Below, in pieces: positions 1-6,984 of a DNA stretch of 7,566 nucleotides (the stretch's first letter is position 1; every line of letters starts with the position of its first letter). The notes beneath the pieces were generated by a model. The model searched no databases and was not told the origin of the DNA. It was given only the letters and a program-made list of their open reading frames with translations. The stretch spans positions 1,021 through 8,586 of the forward strand of contig DGOU01000203.1 in the NCBI GenBank assembly GCA_002390165.1, read 5' to 3'. Source of the stretch: Lutibacter sp. UBA4458 (GTDB taxonomy: Bacteria > Bacteroidota > Bacteroidia > Flavobacteriales > Flavobacteriaceae). A program made the translations under genes and the position numbers.

Positions 1-275
1 GGTAAGGTTGCAATTTCATGTAACTTTTTTGCTCCTAAATATTTTGAAATAGTTGCAGAAATAGCGGAGCGAGTTTGAGCTAAAATCCATACCAAAGCAG
101 AAATAAAAGAACCTGCAATTCCGACAGCTGCCAATGCTTCTGTTGGGTGATTTTGAATATTACCAACAATAGCAGTATCAGTAATTGAAAGTAACGGCTC
201 TGCAATGCCTGAAATTATTGCAGGAATTGCAAGTTTGTTAATTCCCTTAAAAGTTATATTAGATTCTTTATACAT
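1..275 (-). CDS. MATE family efflux transporter, N-terminal part (cut by window edge)
   Basis: This is the start of an inner-membrane multidrug and toxin extrusion (MATE) protein, a family that exports organic cations or other compounds using a Na+ or H+ gradient. Ninety-one residues are visible, beginning MYKESNITFKGINKLAIPAI. The first membrane segment (about residues 14-38) carries the family-typical pattern of an early Pro followed by a D-T-A-I-V-G motif (residues 33-38). A second hydrophobic stretch (about 46-66) leads into a polar loop, TRSAISATISKYLGAKK, as in NorM/DinF-type proteins. Full MATE proteins have about 440-460 residues and 12 membrane helices, so most of the gene lies beyond the left edge. 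The ATG at 273-275 is the only sensible start, because it places the first helix at the usual distance. It lies 26 bases after the hydrolase stop, which suggests co-transcription. The substrate cannot be told from this fragment. Confidence 0.9.
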   Translation of the reverse strand, partial: MYKESNITFKGINKLAIPAIISGIAEPLLSITDTAIVGNIQNHPTEALAAVGIAGSFISALVWILAQTRSAISATISKYLGAKKLHEIATL

Positions 276-301
276 TTAAAAAGTAGAATTTAGCAACAAA
301 T

Positions 302-1153
302 TTAATTTTCTTTAATAAATTCTATACTTTTTTGAACAACTTCTTCTAAATGAGGTGGCATTTTTTGTTGATTCCAAGGTTGTTTACATCCCAAAGCATG
401 TTCCATTTTGTTAATTAAAACTAATTCACTTTTAGGATTCCATAGCCGTAAATTTTTGGCTTCTTTAGGTAAAACAACCACGTCTTTTTCTCCATGAATA
501 ATTAAATGTGGTATTGCTAACTTTTTAACAGCATTTCTAATAGTTAACCTTTCTTCATTTTCTTTAAAATTTTGATAAAATTGAAATAAATGAGGCATTT
601 TTTGATGAGTTCTACCATTTAAAATATACGATACCCCGTCTTTCTTCCATTTTTCTAAGGCTTCTCCTGTTGGAAAACGAGATCCAAAATCAGATACAGA
701 ACTCCAGGTTATTAGTTTTGAAACATGATTATTTTCAGCTGCCTTTATGGTTACAATTCCACCTCCACGCGAATGACCGATTAATGTAATATTGCTTTTT
801 TCTATTTGATTTTTAAATGTTGGTTCCTTTAAAATCCAATTAATTACGTCTTCTAAATCATTTAATTCTATAGTAAAATTATTTTGTCCAAAGGCTTCTA
901 AATCTGGAAAATCTATTGGGTTTTCTGCCGTACCACCGTTATGAGAAAAATTAAACTTGACAAAAAATAAATTATTTTTAGCAAAGTTTTCAGCAGCTAA
1001 ATCCCACGCTCCCCAATTTTTATAACCTTTATAACCGTGACAAAAAATTACTATTGGTTTTTTTTTAGTATTATCTTTAAAAATAATATCCGTTACAATT
1101 GGTTTTTGATGGTGTGTGCTTTTAACTAATTTATTTTTAATAATTTTTATCAT
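302..1153 (-). CDS. alpha/beta hydrolase family protein
   Basis: This is a 283-residue, probably cytoplasmic serine hydrolase with a complete alpha/beta-hydrolase catalytic set. The strand VIFCHGYKG (oxyanion-side His39-Gly40) is followed by the nucleophile elbow GHSRGG with Ser128, then the acid Asp224 in HGEKD (220-224) and the base His252 in MEHALG. No signal peptide or membrane segment is seen. The length is normal for single-domain esterases and acyl-peptidase-like hydrolases (COG1073/COG1506 type). The reaction could be ester, thioester or amide hydrolysis, and the sequence does not decide the substrate. The start is placed 2 bases after the TAA stop of the upstream nuclease gene, which suggests translational coupling, and the MATE gene follows 26 bases later. 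I see no functional link between hydrolase, nuclease and transporter beyond shared transcription. The fold call is firm and the specific function is unknown. Confidence 0.92.
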   Translation of the reverse strand: MIKIIKNKLVKSTHHQKPIVTDIIFKDNTKKKPIVIFCHGYKGYKNWGAWDLAAENFAKNNLFFVKFNFSHNGGTAENPIDFPDLEAFGQNNFTIELNDLEDVINWILKEPTFKNQIEKSNITLIGHSRGGGIVTIKAAENNHVSKLITWSSVSDFGSRFPTGEALEKWKKDGVSYILNGRTHQKMPHLFQFYQNFKENEERLTIRNAVKKLAIPHLIIHGEKDVVVLPKEAKNLRLWNPKSELVLINKMEHALGCKQPWNQQKMPPHLEEVVQKSIEFIKEN

Positions 1154-1155
1154 AT

Positions 1156-3894
1156 TTAAAAAGGTAAGTTTAGGTTTTCTGTAAATGGTATTTCCGAATT
1201 ATGAATTTCCAAAATTAACGATTTAATTACCTCCATAAAATCCTTAATTCTTTCATTTGTTATTTCATAGTCTTTGCCTCTTCCTGATGCAAAATTTGTT
1301 TTTAAAAAACCTGCATTCAAATTTTTAAACGATATAATGCCGCTTTCAATAGGTAATTTATTATCTACATAATTACGTTTAAATAAATAAGAATACAACA
1401 TAACTTGCATGGCTTTTGTGTATTTATAATTTCCTTTTATTTCAGAAAAATCCGTTAATTTTAAATCTGATGAAATTACTTTTCCAGTTTTATAATCCAC
1501 TACCCTAACTACACCATTTAATTCATCTATTCTATCCGCAATACCTTTAATTTTAATAGGATAATCTATTCCGTCAATTTGTATTACCGAACATAATTCC
1601 TTTTCAATTGCTATTATTTTTAAAGCATTTCCTTCTTTTATTAAACTTAACTCCTTGTTTAAAAAAAGTTGAATCTGTTTTTTAGAAATTTCATAAACCA
1701 ACTTGTTTTTACCACTAACAATATTTCCCTTTTTATAATGCTCCTTAAATTGCTTTTGCAATAAAATTTCCATCTTTTTTTGCATATTTATAATATGCTG
1801 TTCCGATAAAAAAGCATTTAAATAAGGAGAATATAAATCTTTTAATGTTTCATGAATTACAGTTCCCATAGTATTTACGGCAATATTTTCATCTACATTA
1901 TCTTTATCATAAATTTCCAATATTTTTTGTTCATAAAATTGAATAGGGTTGTAAATATAACTTGCTATTGCAGAAGGAGAAATTCCTTTTAAAAAGACTT
2001 CTTTTAGTTTTTGTTGAATTTCAGGGGTTTTATCTATTTGTAAAGGATTTGTGTTTATTGGTTTTACTTTTGGGCTAACAGTACTAGATTTAATAAATGG
2101 ATATTTGATTTCTAATTGTGTTAAAAATCTGCTTTTTTCTCCACCGCCATAACCATCATTTTCCGAATTATACAAGAGATAAATATTTTTAGCTCGCCAT
2201 AATAATCGTTGAAAATGATAAGAAAAAATAGCATCCTTTTCTTTATATGTTGGTAATCCAAAATGGATTTTAAAATCGTGAGGAATAAAAGAAAAATCAT
2301 TTTTACCGCCAGGTAAAACACCTTCGTTAATAGAAGTGATAATAACATTTTCAAAATCCAAAGTTCTAGTTTCAAGCATTCCCATTAACTGCAAACCTTC
2401 TAACGGTTCGCCTTTAAAAGATAGCTTTTCCACTTTTAATAATTGTATAAAAAATTGATAAAACGTTTTTAAATCCTTTATAAAACCATATTGCTTATTT
2501 AGATTTTCCAGCTGTTGAAAAATTTGATAAAATTGATATAGATACTCCTTTTCAATTCCTGATAAATCTTCTTTTAAATTTTCAATTAACGTTTTGCAAA
2601 CATCTATTAATTGATAAATATTTTTTGTTTTTTTAAAAATCAACAAAAATTCTTCTAAATTTTCATCATCCTCATTCCCAACTGCTTCTTTTAATTTTAA
2701 AACATTTAAAAAAACAGCGTTTTCATAATTAATTTTACGTTTAAACTTGGTGATTGTTTTTTCGTATTTTTTATTCAAAAATGAATTGGATAAAATATTT
2801 AAAACATCTTTATAGTAAAATTCTACTTGATCTATTTTTCCAAACTTTTCTTGATTTAAATGTAGCTTAAATAGATTTAAAAACAAATTTGCTAAAGGAA
2901 CATCCTTTAACGGATATCCCATTGTAATATTAACTTTTTCTACTTGTTTAGGTAAAGAATTTAATGTAATATTTAGCAAGTTTTCATCAGCTAAAACTAC
3001 AGCTGTTTTAGAATAATTATTAAATTTACTCAATAAATCACCAACATATTTTATTTGAGAAATATTTTTTGGCGCCCCAATTATTTCAATGTTTTTATCG
3101 GAGAATGCATGGTCATTTATCCATAAAAAAGGATTGTCGTTATAATATTTCCATTCCTTTTTATATTTTCTTAAAAAATGCCCTGCTTCATTTGAAGTTT
3201 CAAAAAATGACACATCTGCATCCCAATAAATAGAAGCAACATTAACTTGTAATAATTCTTGAACTAATTTTTCTTCGGCTCCGTTTAAAGCATTAAACCC
3301 AACAAATACAAAATGGGAATCTTTTTTAATTTGAATATAATTACTTAAATTTTTAATTGCTTCTCTATAAATAAGACCTTGATAGCCAACTTTATTTATT
3401 CTTAATTTTTGATAAAATTTATTATAAATCTGATGTAAATACTCAAAAAAACGTAAATAATTAATGGCTAACTCACTTGGTTTCCGTTTTTGAAACCAAG
3501 TATTTAATTGTTTTGTATCACTTAAATTAGTAAATAGTTGATTTGGGCTAATTAAATAACTATCTACTTCATTAAAATCATGTAAAACAGTAGTTGCCCA
3601 CTGCGAAAAAGAACTAAATTCTTCAAGGTTTTCTTTTGGAATAATTTCTTTATAAACGCTATAAAACTCAAATAGTAATTTTGTGTTATCTATTAGTTTT
3701 AATTTCGCTATTTCTTGAATAAATTCCTCAATACTAATTATTTTTGGTAAAAAAGTAGCATTTGATAAGGAATTTAGTAATTCTTCTTTTAAAAACACAC
3801 AAGCTCTTTGGCTCGGCATAACAAAGCACAAATTACTACTAGTTTTATGTTGTTGTAAAACTTCTTTTACAACTTTTGCTATAAATAATGTCAT
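1156..3894 (-). CDS. AddB-like PD-(D/E)XK nuclease / inactive helicase-fold protein
   Basis: This 912-residue cytoplasmic protein resembles the AddB subunit of AddAB (RecBCD-type) double-strand-break resection enzymes and would be expected to partner an AddA-like UvrD helicase encoded elsewhere. The N-terminal two thirds have a helicase-like fold: a FVMPSQRA segment where a Walker A loop would sit (24-31), NITMGYPLKD (322-331), and a motif-V/VI-like stretch from MGMLETRTLDFENV to INEGVLPG (504-529). The C-terminal quarter is a RecB-family nuclease: ISPSAIASYIYNP (638-650), GTVIHETL with His681, GIADRID with Asp787, VVDYKTGK with Asp800 and Lys802, and the Q-x3-Y element with Gln830 and Tyr834. 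The nuclease site therefore looks intact. The Walker A lysine is missing. The four cysteines that hold an Fe-S cluster in Bacillus AddB are also absent: Asn649 replaces the first, and there is no Cys after residue 768. It is the first gene of a tight three-gene cluster. The family call is strong; AddA pairing is inferred. Confidence 0.88.
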   Translation of the reverse strand: MTLFIAKVVKEVLQQHKTSSNLCFVMPSQRACVFLKEELLNSLSNATFLPKIISIEEFIQEIAKLKLIDNTKLLFEFYSVYKEIIPKENLEEFSSFSQWATTVLHDFNEVDSYLISPNQLFTNLSDTKQLNTWFQKRKPSELAINYLRFFEYLHQIYNKFYQKLRINKVGYQGLIYREAIKNLSNYIQIKKDSHFVFVGFNALNGAEEKLVQELLQVNVASIYWDADVSFFETSNEAGHFLRKYKKEWKYYNDNPFLWINDHAFSDKNIEIIGAPKNISQIKYVGDLLSKFNNYSKTAVVLADENLLNITLNSLPKQVEKVNITMGYPLKDVPLANLFLNLFKLHLNQEKFGKIDQVEFYYKDVLNILSNSFLNKKYEKTITKFKRKINYENAVFLNVLKLKEAVGNEDDENLEEFLLIFKKTKNIYQLIDVCKTLIENLKEDLSGIEKEYLYQFYQIFQQLENLNKQYGFIKDLKTFYQFFIQLLKVEKLSFKGEPLEGLQLMGMLETRTLDFENVIITSINEGVLPGGKNDFSFIPHDFKIHFGLPTYKEKDAIFSYHFQRLLWRAKNIYLLYNSENDGYGGGEKSRFLTQLEIKYPFIKSSTVSPKVKPINTNPLQIDKTPEIQQKLKEVFLKGISPSAIASYIYNPIQFYEQKILEIYDKDNVDENIAVNTMGTVIHETLKDLYSPYLNAFLSEQHIINMQKKMEILLQKQFKEHYKKGNIVSGKNKLVYEISKKQIQLFLNKELSLIKEGNALKIIAIEKELCSVIQIDGIDYPIKIKGIADRIDELNGVVRVVDYKTGKVISSDLKLTDFSEIKGNYKYTKAMQVMLYSYLFKRNYVDNKLPIESGIISFKNLNAGFLKTNFASGRGKDYEITNERIKDFMEVIKSLILEIHNSEIPFTENLNLPF

Positions 3895-3917
3895 ATTTTA
3901 TTTTATACCCTAAAAAT

Positions 3918-3949
3918 AAAAAAGCCATTTCAATTGAAATGGCTTTTTT
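3918..3949 (-). terminator. intrinsic terminator after the second OmpA/TSP3 gene
   Basis: This is a perfect 32-base palindrome. Its half-site AAAAAAGCCATTTCAA is followed directly by its reverse complement, and one more T/A pair closes outside it. Read on the minus strand, it is a hairpin ending in a run of six T, 18 bases beyond the stop of the OmpA/TSP3 gene at 3968. The symmetrical A and T tracts mean it could also stop plus-strand transcription, but no plus-strand gene reaches it. The hairpin ends only 23 bases before the ATG of the AddB-like gene. Confidence 0.88.
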
Positions 3950-3967
3950 AGGAATATTTAATAATTT

Positions 3968-5386
3968 TTAATTAACTATTTTTATTTCAACCCTTCTGTT
4001 TTTTGCTCTACCTTCTGAAGTAGTATTTGGCGCAATTGGGTTTTCTTCTCCAAACCCTTTAACTTGAATGTTTAATTGATTAACCCCTTTGGACACTAAA
4101 TATCCTAAAATTCTATTTACTCTTTTAAGAGATAAAACTCTATTATATTCTTTTGCCCCTATATCATCCGTAAATCCTTGAATTTGAAATTTCAAATCTT
4201 CATGCTTTTTCATTAATTCAGAAATTTCATTTAATTGCTTATCATATTTCAATTTAAACCTATCCGTACCAGAAATAAATAAAATATCACTTGTAATTTT
4301 AGTAAATTTAGCCTCTAACTCTTTTTTAATTTCTGAACCAGGACATCCGTTATTGGCTTTATTTCCTATTTCATATTTACATTTATCTAATTTATCAATA
4401 ACTCCATCACCATCGGTATCTGGCTCAGGGCAGCCTCTATTAGTTATTGGCCCAGCTAAAGCTGGACAAGCATCTTTTATATCAATTATACCATCATTAT
4501 CCGTATCAGGACAGCCATAATTTTTTAAACTCCCTCTTTTATATAAGCATTTATCAAGTTTATCGGTTACTCCATCACCATCGGTATCTGGACAGCCATT
4601 TAGCGATTTTACTCCATAAACCATCGGACATTTATCATTTAAATCTTGAATACCATCACCATCGGTATCTGGACAGCCATCAAATTCTTCTAATCCAAAA
4701 ATTTCTGGACACTTATCCTTTTGGTTAAAAATACCGTCATTATCTTCATCATCCCCGCCAAATTTATACATAATGCTAATAGAATGTTGAAAATGAGGAA
4801 AAGAACCATCACCAAAAAAATGCTTATATGCGGATTGCACTTTTACTCCTAAATTTTTAATTAGCCAAAATTTCATTCCTAAACCACCGTTGAGAGAAGG
4901 GGCATTTTTAAATTGAATTGAATTTTTTACATTGTTGCCTTTTGTATTAAATCCTAATCCTATCAATGCATATGGCTCAAAACTCTTAGTATTTCCTACA
5001 ATTTTATTAATATTATAAAGCAAATTTGCATCCACTGCAAAATAGGAAACATCTTCATTTAATTTTATAGACCCAAGTTTATCTATTTTGTTTATGCTTA
5101 TTGATAATTCACCAGTCAGACTTTCATTAATGTACCGTCCTAAACTAATTTTTGAAGGGGCAATTACATAATTATAATGATCCCCATTAAAAAACTGATC
5201 TCCAAATTTTGTAGGAGAACCATTCTCTGAGATCATTCCACTTATATTTGTAGGATAAAAATCCACAAAATTTAACCCAAAACTTAATAACCAAGGATTA
5301 TCTTTATCTTGACTACTTACTGGTAGCTTAAAAAATAGTATAACTACAAAAATTAAAATTCTACTGTATAAATTATTCATTCTCAT
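3968..5386 (-). CDS. OmpA family outer-membrane protein with TSP type 3 repeats (diverged copy)
   Basis: This 472-residue exported protein probably spans the outer membrane and binds peptidoglycan. Residues 1-25 form a signal peptide with likely cleavage in VSS/QDKDN; there is no lipobox Cys. About 27-210 is a predicted small beta-barrel ending in the aromatic strand ISIMYKFGG. About 212-349 holds five TSP3 repeats with D-x-D-x-D-G calcium-type loops and ten Cys spaced 12 apart in pairs (226/238, 253/265, 280/292, 307/319, 336/348), probably disulfides. About 366-470 is an OmpA C-terminal domain with the peptidoglycan-binding pair Asp407 (GFTDD) and Arg422 (LSLKR) and the end motif [13 protein letters not shown]. 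It is a tandem paralogue of the gene at 5500-6870. The barrel and repeats have diverged, for example repeat 1 has Asn in place of an Asp ligand and repeats 3 and 5 lack the Pro after Cys. ATG 5386 is used; Met3 at 5380 is an equally plausible start. Confidence 0.93.
   Translation of the reverse strand: MRMNNLYSRILIFVVILFFKLPVSSQDKDNPWLLSFGLNFVDFYPTNISGMISENGSPTKFGDQFFNGDHYNYVIAPSKISLGRYINESLTGELSISINKIDKLGSIKLNEDVSYFAVDANLLYNINKIVGNTKSFEPYALIGLGFNTKGNNVKNSIQFKNAPSLNGGLGMKFWLIKNLGVKVQSAYKHFFGDGSFPHFQHSISIMYKFGGDDEDNDGIFNQKDKCPEIFGLEEFDGCPDTDGDGIQDLNDKCPMVYGVKSLNGCPDTDGDGVTDKLDKCLYKRGSLKNYGCPDTDNDGIIDIKDACPALAGPITNRGCPEPDTDGDGVIDKLDKCKYEIGNKANNGCPGSEIKKELEAKFTKITSDILFISGTDRFKLKYDKQLNEISELMKKHEDLKFQIQGFTDDIGAKEYNRVLSLKRVNRILGYLVSKGVNQLNIQVKGFGEENPIAPNTTSEGRAKNRRVEIKIVN
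4340..4753 (-). repeat. TSP3 repeat array in the diverged OmpA paralogue
   Basis: Five coding repeats of about 27 residues (81 bases) each contain a D-x-D-x-D-G acidic loop and two Cys 12 residues apart. The first-Cys spacing between units is 27, 27, 27 and 29 residues; the extra two residues (Glu-Pro) come before repeat 5. The same layout is found in the neighbouring paralogue. Confidence 0.92.
4572..4680 (-). repeat. exact 28-base direct repeat within the TSP3 array
   Basis: The 28 bases at 4572-4599 and 4653-4680 are identical and lie exactly 81 bases (27 codons) apart. The first 20 of those bases occur a third time at 4404-4423. They encode the GCPDTDGDG part of successive repeats with the same codons, which is more identity than the protein constraint requires. 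Confidence 0.9.
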
Positions 5387-5401
5387 AAGATTAGTTTTTT
5401 A

Positions 5402-5432
5402 CTAATTTAAGTGGTTATTTTTTAATCTCAAA
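5402..5432 (-). promoter_or_regulatory. predicted Bacteroidota-type promoter of the diverged OmpA paralogue
   Basis: On the minus strand a TTTG at 5432-5429 is followed after exactly 19 bases by TAAATTAG (5409-5402). This matches the phylum's TTTG-N19-TAnnTTTG pattern with one mismatch. Transcription would begin around 5395-5398, giving a very short leader before ATG 5386 or 5380. The position between the upstream terminator and the gene start supports the call. It rests on pattern matching in an AT-rich region. Confidence 0.55.
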
Positions 5433-5441
5433 ACAAAAAAC

Positions 5442-5479
5442 AAAAAAAAAGTCATTCGTTAACGAATGACTTTTTTTTT
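5442..5479 (-). terminator. intrinsic terminator after the first OmpA/TSP3 gene
   Basis: This is a perfect 38-base palindrome: nine A, the arm GTCATTCGTT, its reverse complement AACGAATGAC, and nine T. On the minus strand it is a hairpin with a nine-T tail, starting 20 bases beyond the stop at 5500. It lies just upstream of the promoter-like sequence of the next OmpA gene, so the two paralogues appear transcriptionally separate. Its symmetry would also allow it to act in the opposite direction. Confidence 0.9.
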
Positions 5480-5499
5480 ATACTAAAAGGTTAATTAAA

Positions 5500-6870
5500 T
5501 TATTTTACTAATTTAACTTCAACTCTTCTGTTTTTAGCTCTACCAGATCTTGTTCTATTTGAAGCAATTGGATTTTCTTCACCAAAACCTACAGCTGTTA
5601 AATTACTAGAATCAACACCCTTTGATGATAGATAACCTTTAACTGCAACTGCTCTATTAGCAGAAAGTTCTTGATTTTTCGCTTTACTTCCTGTACTATC
5701 TGTATATCCAGAAATTGAGAATTTAGCAGTTGAATATTTTGCCATAATTGTAGCAGCTTCATCTAAAATTTGATTTGAATTATTTGTTATTTCAGCTTTT
5801 CCAGTGTTAAAATAAACAGTTTTAAATAATTCTTCCAATTTAGCTACTTCAACTTGTGTGATTTCTGGACAACCGTTATTTGATGCAGGACCTGCAACAT
5901 TAACACAATTATCATCTTTATCTAAAACACCATCTTTATCTGTATCTGGCCAAGGACATCCTTTATTTGCAGAAGGACCCGCAACTTGAGGACAAGCATC
6001 ATCTTTATCTACAACACCATCTCCGTCAGTATCTGGACAACCATTATTTGCTTTTGAACCAGCAACATTTGGACAAGCATCGTCTTTATCTGCAATACCA
6101 TCAGCATCAGCATCTGGACATCCGTTTAATGTAGCTAAACCTGCTACGTTTGGACAAGCATCTTCAGAATCAATAACACCATCATTATCTGAATCTGGAC
6201 AACCTTTGAATGCTGCTAAACCAAATACTTCAGGACAAGCATCTTCGTTATCATAAACTCCATCACCATCAGTATCAGTTCCTCCAAATTTAATAACAAC
6301 ACCTGCAGAATGTTGAAAGTGTTGAACAATATTACTATCAAAAGTATGTTTGTATTTAGACTCAATATTTATTCCAACACTTTTTGATAACCAAATATTA
6401 ACACCTAAACCACCATTAAAAGTACCTGTTCCCATATCATCTAACCAAGTGTAACCTCCACCAACTGAAGCATAAGGGTCAAACCAAGCTGTTTCACCAA
6501 TTATTTTGTTTAAATCATATTTTAATGCACCATCTGCACTATAATAAGCTAAATCAGAGGCTGAATTATCACCAATTTTAGTAATTCTATTCAATGTACC
6601 AGCTACTTCAAATGTAAATCCGTCATTTAAATATCTACTAACAGTTAATCTACTAACAGAAGACAAAATATTATAATGATCTGTCGCATTAAAAAATTCA
6701 TTGTACCAATTACCTCCACTACCTGGAATTTTGTTTGAATTTGTTGGATAAAAATCCACTGCATTAGCTCCTACTCCAATAGCCCAAGGGTTATTTTTAT
6801 CTTGTGCATTTACATTGGTAAAACCTGCAATTAATAATAAAGCCAAAACGGCTACTTTTAAGTGTTTCAT
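5500..6870 (-). CDS. OmpA family outer-membrane protein with TSP type 3 repeats (main copy)
   Basis: This 456-residue exported protein resembles the P60-type OmpA proteins of flavobacteria and probably links the outer membrane to peptidoglycan. Residues 1-22 form a classic signal peptide ([16 protein letters not shown], cleavage near NVNA/QDKNN). About 23-196 is a predicted beta-barrel ending GVVIKFGG. About 198-335 carries five TSP3 repeats with complete D-x-D-x-D-G loops and Cys pairs 212/224, 239/251, 266/278, 293/305 and 322/334. About 351-455 is the OmpA domain with Asp391 (GYTDSTG) and Arg406 (LSANRA) as peptidoglycan contacts. I chose ATG 6868-6870 because it begins directly with the signal peptide. 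The in-frame ATG at 6907-6909 would add 13 residues including acidic and polar ones ahead of it. A promoter-like element lies upstream and a strong terminator follows. The complete calcium loops and the fuller upstream and downstream signals suggest this is the better-expressed copy (inference). Confidence 0.94.
   Translation of the reverse strand: MKHLKVAVLALLLIAGFTNVNAQDKNNPWAIGVGANAVDFYPTNSNKIPGSGGNWYNEFFNATDHYNILSSVSRLTVSRYLNDGFTFEVAGTLNRITKIGDNSASDLAYYSADGALKYDLNKIIGETAWFDPYASVGGGYTWLDDMGTGTFNGGLGVNIWLSKSVGINIESKYKHTFDSNIVQHFQHSAGVVIKFGGTDTDGDGVYDNEDACPEVFGLAAFKGCPDSDNDGVIDSEDACPNVAGLATLNGCPDADADGIADKDDACPNVAGSKANNGCPDTDGDGVVDKDDACPQVAGPSANKGCPWPDTDKDGVLDKDDNCVNVAGPASNNGCPEITQVEVAKLEELFKTVYFNTGKAEITNNSNQILDEAATIMAKYSTAKFSISGYTDSTGSKAKNQELSANRAVAVKGYLSSKGVDSSNLTAVGFGEENPIASNRTRSGRAKNRRVEVKLVK
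5866..6279 (-). repeat. TSP3 repeat array in the main OmpA protein
   Basis: Five coding repeats of about 27 residues each have an acidic calcium-type loop such as [12 protein letters not shown] and two Cys 12 apart. First-Cys spacing is 27, 27, 27 and 29, with a Trp-Pro insertion before repeat 5. The register is the same as in the neighbouring paralogue at 4340-4753. Confidence 0.93.
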
Positions 6871-6912
6871 TTTAAAAAAATTTAAATTTAATGTTCTTTC
6901 TTTGTTCATAAA

Positions 6913-6930
6913 TTAGCTTTTCAAGCATAA
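6913..6930 (-). promoter_or_regulatory. possible 5' stem-loop in the leader of the main OmpA gene
   Basis: The minus-strand sequence TTATGCTTGAAAAGCTAA can form seven base pairs with one bulged T and a GAA loop. If transcription starts just downstream of the -7 element at 6939-6946, this would be the very 5' end of the mRNA, well ahead of the start codon at 6870. The structure is short and AU-rich, so its stability is uncertain. Confidence 0.35.
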
Positions 6931-6938
6931 CTTAATGA

Positions 6939-6946
6939 CAAAAATA
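6939..6946 (-). promoter_or_regulatory. predicted -7 element for the main OmpA gene
   Basis: The minus strand reads TATTTTTG, an exact match to the Bacteroidota TAnnTTTG -7 box, in the 114-base gap between kbl and the OmpA start. No TTTG is found 19 bases upstream, so the -33 half is weak or absent. Initiation near 6932-6935 would leave a leader of about 60 bases. It would also put the upstream ATG at 6909 inside the leader. Confidence 0.5.
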
Positions 6947-6984
6947 CTAATTTATGTGTAATTATCGTGTTTTTTTTTAATTTT

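Noticed and set aside
2121..2375. Minus-strand open frame of 84 codons inside the nuclease gene
   Set aside because: It lies in another frame of a well-conserved gene section containing the LETRTLDFENV to INEGVLPG motif. Its Leu/Ile/Phe-rich product is the usual shadow in AT-rich DNA.
4447..4728. Plus-strand open frame of 93 codons with repeated HHHRYLDSH-like peptides
   Set aside because: It is the antisense of the TSP3 array. Its periodic peptides follow from the 81-base coding repeats on the other strand, and it has no start context or family resemblance.
4340..4753. Regular short repeats that could suggest a CRISPR array
   Set aside because: The repeats are in frame, encode TSP3 units and vary in sequence. 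There are no unique spacers and no cas genes.
3918..5479. The two long palindromes as a repeated mobile element or paired recombination sites
   Set aside because: Their arms (GCCATTTCAA and GTCATTCGTT) are unrelated, and each sits directly after a stop codon with A/T tracts, as expected for intrinsic terminators.
6947..6984. Terminator after kbl
   Set aside because: There is an AT-rich run, but no inverted repeat able to form a GC-containing hairpin, so no terminator is called.
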